This document shows positions 6,622 through 8,529 of a DNA stretch of 8,529 nucleotides, one piece after another. Position 1 is the first letter of the stretch. Each line of letters begins with the position of its first letter. The stretch comes from Actinomycetota bacterium (lineage in GTDB: Bacteria; Actinomycetota; Actinomycetes; Streptosporangiales; Streptosporangiaceae), in the NCBI GenBank assembly GCA_003140115.1, contig PLIQ01000588.1, positions 5,369 through 13,897 of the forward strand. The letters are read 5' to 3'. Both the position numbers and the translations under genes were made by a program. The notes below the pieces were generated by a model that saw only the letters and a list, made by a program, of their open reading frames with translations, searched no databases and was not told the DNA's origin.

Positions 6622-6753
6622 AACCATCGCCTCGGGTGGCAGGCTCTGCTCCGGGGCAAGGGCCGGACGGAGAAGCGCCCACACCCAATGAGCGGGCCAG
6701 CCCGGTCGATCTGCGAAGGCTATCGGGTCGCGAGCTGCGCCACGGCGACGCCA

Positions 6754-6782
6754 TTGACACCTCGCATTACTAGGCATAGGTT
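6754..6782 (+). promoter_or_regulatory. Housekeeping-type promoter of the PadR remnant, apparently leaderless
   Basis: TTGACA (6754-6759), a perfect -35, is followed after exactly 17 bases by TAGGTT (6777-6782), a common actinobacterial -10. The ATG of the PadR remnant begins eight bases after the -10, where transcription is expected to start, so the message would have no 5' leader. This fits the lack of a good ribosome site. It lies in the 169-base gap between the divergent LuxR-type and PadR genes. Confidence 0.7.
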
Positions 6783-6790
6783 CACGGGGC

Positions 6791-6895
6791 ATGGAGCGTG
6801 AACGGCTCAAGGGAAACCTGCTCGGCTGGGCGACCCAGGGTGCCTGGCCGCCGGCCGCCGGCCCGGCCTGGGGCGAGCCGGGATGGCCGGCATGA
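6791..6895 (+). pseudogene. PadR-family regulator reduced to 34 codons by internal deletion
   Basis: The frame starts MERERLKGNL, the typical N-terminus of PadR repressors (in the family it continues DLLLLSVL... into the winged helix). After these ten residues it changes to GWATQGAWPPAAG and ends at a TGA that overlaps the ATG of the next gene (ATGA, 6892-6895), the usual coupling of PadR with its HAAS partner. A normal PadR protein has about 110-190 residues. The whole DNA-binding domain is missing, and I find no trace of it in other frames. The outer ends (promoter, start and coupling site) survive, so a deletion inside the gene is the simplest explanation. A deliberate short leader peptide is the less likely alternative. 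Confidence 0.6.
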
Positions 6896-7755
6896 GCTCG
6901 GCGGCCGGCATGAGCGCGGCGGGCTCTGACCTGATCGCCGGGTACCTGGACCAGATGCGCAGCGGGCTGCGGGTGCCGGCGGCCGAGGCGGAGCTGATCC
7001 TGGCCGAGGCGGAAGATCACCTGCGCGAGACGGCCGCGGCGGGGCGGGAGGTCGGGATGACCGAACGTGAGGCGCAAGAGGCGGCCATCTCCAGCTTCGG
7101 GCCGGTGCGGGCCGTCGTCCGCGCGCACCGCGCGCACCGCGGCTGGCTCGCCGCTGCCGCCGAGGCGGGCCTGGCGGCCTGGAAGCTGGCCGCCGTCCTG
7201 CTTCTGACCTCCGGCGTTACCGGCCTGGCGATCGACACCATGCTCAGGAACTGGCCGCCCGTCGTCACGGTGACGCCGGGCTCACAGACCCCGTGCTGGC
7301 CCTGCTTGCGGACCCAAGCCGCCGTGATAGTCAATCCCGTGTGGCCGACGTGGGCCGTCGCGGCCGTCGGCGGCGTGATCCTGCTGGCGGGCTGCGGCCT
7401 GATCCTGCGCGTGCGGCGGCGCCGGGGACGCGGGATGCTACTCGGGGGCTTCTTCCCGATGGTGGCGGCGGGCTTCTTCGGCGCCATCGCCCTGGCGCTC
7501 ACCACGCTGAGCGCGGGCGGTGTGGGGGTGCCCGTTCCCGGCGGCCTGGCGCCCGGCCCCGGCTCCGCCGTCGCCAGCTCCCCCGCCGTTGCCGACTACC
7601 TGTCCGTCGCCGACTACCCCGCCGTTGCTGTCTACCTGGCCGTCGCCGCCTACCTGGCGCTGGCCGTCGGCTACGCCATCGCGATGGCCCGGACGCTGCG
7701 CCGCGAGCGTCGTGAGCAGGTAGGCACGTTCGGCCGCATTCTGGGTGAGGGCTAG
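6892..7755 (+). CDS. HAAS-domain membrane protein (PadR partner)
   Basis: A 287-residue membrane protein. The N-terminal cytoplasmic domain (about 12-80; LIAGYLDQMRSGLRVPAAEA..., then EDHLRE, MTEREAQEAAISSFGP) is the HAAS domain, known as the genomic partner of PadR regulators; the aligned D/E-rich helices and the SFGP turn are characteristic. Four membrane segments follow at about 97-117, 153-173, 182-205 and 243-266, with a CWPC pair (135-138) in the first extracytoplasmic loop. These proteins are thought to act with PadR at the membrane, but here the partner is a remnant, so this one is an orphan. The chosen start is the ATG overlapping the PadR stop; ATGs nine bases upstream and 18 bases downstream are alternatives. 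The region before helix 4 is a degenerate six-residue repeat, and the last 20 codons overlap a sigma-factor-like reading on the other strand. Confidence 0.8.
   Translation: MSSAAGMSAAGSDLIAGYLDQMRSGLRVPAAEAELILAEAEDHLRETAAAGREVGMTEREAQEAAISSFGPVRAVVRAHRAHRGWLAAAAEAGLAAWKLAAVLLLTSGVTGLAIDTMLRNWPPVVTVTPGSQTPCWPCLRTQAAVIVNPVWPTWAVAAVGGVILLAGCGLILRVRRRRGRGMLLGGFFPMVAAGFFGAIALALTTLSAGGVGVPVPGGLAPGPGSAVASSPAVADYLSVADYPAVAVYLAVAAYLALAVGYAIAMARTLRRERREQVGTFGRILGEG
7585..7674 (+). repeat. Degenerate 18-bp tandem repeat inside the HAAS gene
   Basis: Four in-frame units of 18 bases (7585, 7603, 7621, 7639) encode the six-residue pattern (A/S)VAxY(L/P), with a weaker fifth unit at 7657. They lie at residues 232-261, reaching from the last loop into transmembrane segment 4, so part of that helix appears built from the repeat. 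Copy number may vary between strains by slippage without changing the frame. Confidence 0.75.
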
Positions 7756-7788
7756 CGCGGCATCGCAAGCCTGCGCCACGGCGGGTTC
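7693..7788 (-). pseudogene. Probable C-terminal remnant of an ECF42-type sigma factor
   Basis: The minus strand reads EPAVAQACDAALALTQNAAE and continues RAYLLTTLAAQR. The ECF42 C-terminal TPR-like extension normally ends in sequence like A..Y..ALALT.NAAER.FL.RRLAEL, and the match over about 30 residues is good. Nothing of the sigma regions 2 and 4 is nearby, and no stop follows at the expected place. It overlaps the last 20 codons of the HAAS gene in antisense, so either the HAAS 3' end runs into an old sigma gene tail, or the resemblance is a chance antisense reading of Arg/Ala-rich DNA. It is not the end of the sigma gene at the left edge, which reads away from the window. Confidence 0.4.
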
Positions 7789-7798
7789 GGGAATCCGC
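7781..7798. terminator. Hairpin between convergent genes, possible bidirectional terminator
   Basis: GCGGGTT (7781-7787) pairs with AATCCGC (7792-7798) over seven positions (one G-U) around a CGGG tetraloop. It lies 25 bases after the HAAS stop and about 80 bases after the DUF885 stop, in the gap between the two convergent genes. No T-run follows. A short GCTTTCAAAGC palindrome further along the same gap (near 7847-7857) is another candidate structure. Confidence 0.3.
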
Positions 7799-7881
7799 GC
7801 CCAGCTCTGACTCTCCGTCGGCTTCCCGGACTTGGAGGGAATCAGTGCTTTCAAAGCCCGCAAGGGAGTTACGTACCCGTC

Positions 7882-8529
7882 CTAGCAGCGGGACAGGGCC
7901 TCACGCAACGGATCCAGGCCCATGGCGCCCAGGCTGAGCGCCCTGGAGTGGAAGTCCTTGAGGCTGAAGGCACCTCCGGCCCTGGCCTTGGCTTCTTCTC
8001 TGGCCTGGAGCCAGACTCGTTCGCCGAGCTTGTAGGACGGGACCTGCCCGGGCCAGCCGAGGTAGCGGTGCAGTTCGAAGCGCAGCCGCTTCTCGTCCCA
8101 GCTGGAGTGGGCCTGCAGGAACTCCCAGGCGGTCCCGGCAGTCCAGCGCTCGCCCTCCCGCCAGCCGGTGCCCTTGGGGATCTCCAGCTCTAGATGCACC
8201 CCGATGTCCAGGGCCACGTTGGCGGCGCTCATCATCTGCATGTCGAGCATCCCGAGATACGCCCCCGGGTCGTCGTCCAGGTATCCGAGCTCGCCCATGA
8301 GCCGCTCGGCGTAGGTCGCCCAGCCCTCGCCGTAGCCCGAGACCCAGGACATCAGTCGCTGCCAGCGGTTCAGGGTCTCCCGCTCGGTCAGGGACTGCGA
8401 GATCTGCAGGTGGTGACCGGGAACACCCTCGTGGTAGACGGTCGTGACCTCCTTCCAGGTCGCGAAGCTGTCCAGACCTGACGGCACCGACCACCACATC
8501 CGCCCAGGCCGGGACCAGTCCTCCGACGG
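7882..8529 (-). CDS. DUF885 family metallopeptidase-like protein, C-terminal part, cut by the right window edge
   Basis: 215 codons are visible and the frame is open to the edge, so the true start lies outside; the ATG at 8499 is internal. The visible sequence starts PSEDWSRPGRMWWSVPSG and contains YHEGVPGHHLQ (about 32-42), an HExxxxH-like zinc site, followed by GYGEGWATYAERL (about 66-78), whose glutamate is the likely third ligand or catalytic partner. The C-terminus (YKLGERVWLQAREEA, then LGAMGLDPLREAL) is typical of the family, which has about 550-600 residues. Members are putative peptidases, some secreted as lipoproteins; the N-terminus needed to judge localisation is missing. The gene is convergent with the HAAS gene and has no visible partner. 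Confidence 0.88.
   Translation of the reverse strand, partial: PSEDWSRPGRMWWSVPSGLDSFATWKEVTTVYHEGVPGHHLQISQSLTERETLNRWQRLMSWVSGYGEGWATYAERLMGELGYLDDDPGAYLGMLDMQMMSAANVALDIGVHLELEIPKGTGWREGERWTAGTAWEFLQAHSSWDEKRLRFELHRYLGWPGQVPSYKLGERVWLQAREEAKARAGGAFSLKDFHSRALSLGAMGLDPLREALSRC

Noticed and set aside
6628..7137. Extension of the LuxR-type regulator frame upstream to 7137 (172 extra residues)
   Set aside because: The added sequence is Arg/Pro/His-rich, lies antisense to the PadR remnant and the HAAS gene, crosses their promoter, and matches no domain. The NB-ARC region begins naturally just after the ATG at 6621.
7779..7801. T-arm-like GGTTCGGGAATCC suggesting a tRNA end
   Set aside because: The loop does not match a tRNA T-loop, and no acceptor, D or anticodon arms can be folded around it.
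7438..7863. Full 141-codon minus-strand frame opposite the HAAS gene as an intact gene
   Set aside because: Only its middle part (7693-7788) resembles a known protein; the rest is the Gly/Asp-rich shadow of the 18-bp repeat. It is reported as a remnant instead.
1..8529. CRISPR array, insertion sequence or phage attachment site
   Set aside because: No regularly spaced direct repeats, no transposase or integrase coding sequence and no tRNA gene were seen on either strand.

Overview
The window is high-GC DNA with strongly G/C-biased third codon positions. Its gene families (an ECF42-type sigma factor with DGPF/YCII partner, a PadR/HAAS pair, LuxR-type STAND regulators, a DUF885 peptidase) point to an actinomycete. 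I cannot name the genus. The window looks like accessory chromosome: regulators and a drug-efflux pump, with several gene remnants between them.

Left part (1-3445), all read leftwards: a MarR-family repressor with a palindromic operator just upstream, then a 14-TM DHA2-type MFS exporter. This is the usual repressor-plus-pump arrangement. Beyond the pump is a likely second unit: a 73-residue small protein, a fused two-domain DGPF/YCII protein, and the first 32 codons of an ECF sigma factor of the DGPF-associated (ECF42) type, which runs off the left edge. An ECF-like promoter (TGTCCA, 17 bp, CGTC) sits between the pump stop codon and the small gene, so this unit may be switched on by its own sigma factor.

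Middle part (3446-4392): no intact gene. It holds 28 codons of the C-terminal ATPase domain of a NarL-type histidine kinase (minus strand), a near-perfect inverted repeat abutting it, and the C-terminal third of an acyl-CoA synthetase (plus strand) without its N-terminal domain.

Right part (4393-8529): a LuxR-family STAND ATPase regulator (minus) with visibly lower GC than its neighbours and apparently without the segment that normally follows the NB-ARC ATPase. Divergent from it is a PadR gene reduced to 34 codons, which keeps a near-consensus, apparently leaderless promoter and an ATGA overlap with a HAAS-type membrane protein gene. The antisense strand at the HAAS 3' end carries what looks like the C-terminal tail of a second ECF42-type sigma factor. 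The window ends in the C-terminal part of a DUF885 metallopeptidase-like protein (minus).

I see no clear new multi-gene system. The main points of interest are the self-contained ECF42/DGPF/small-protein unit and a dense run of gene remnants (histidine kinase, acyl-CoA synthetase, PadR, sigma factor, internally shortened LuxR regulator) within about 4.3 kb, which suggests repeated rearrangement.
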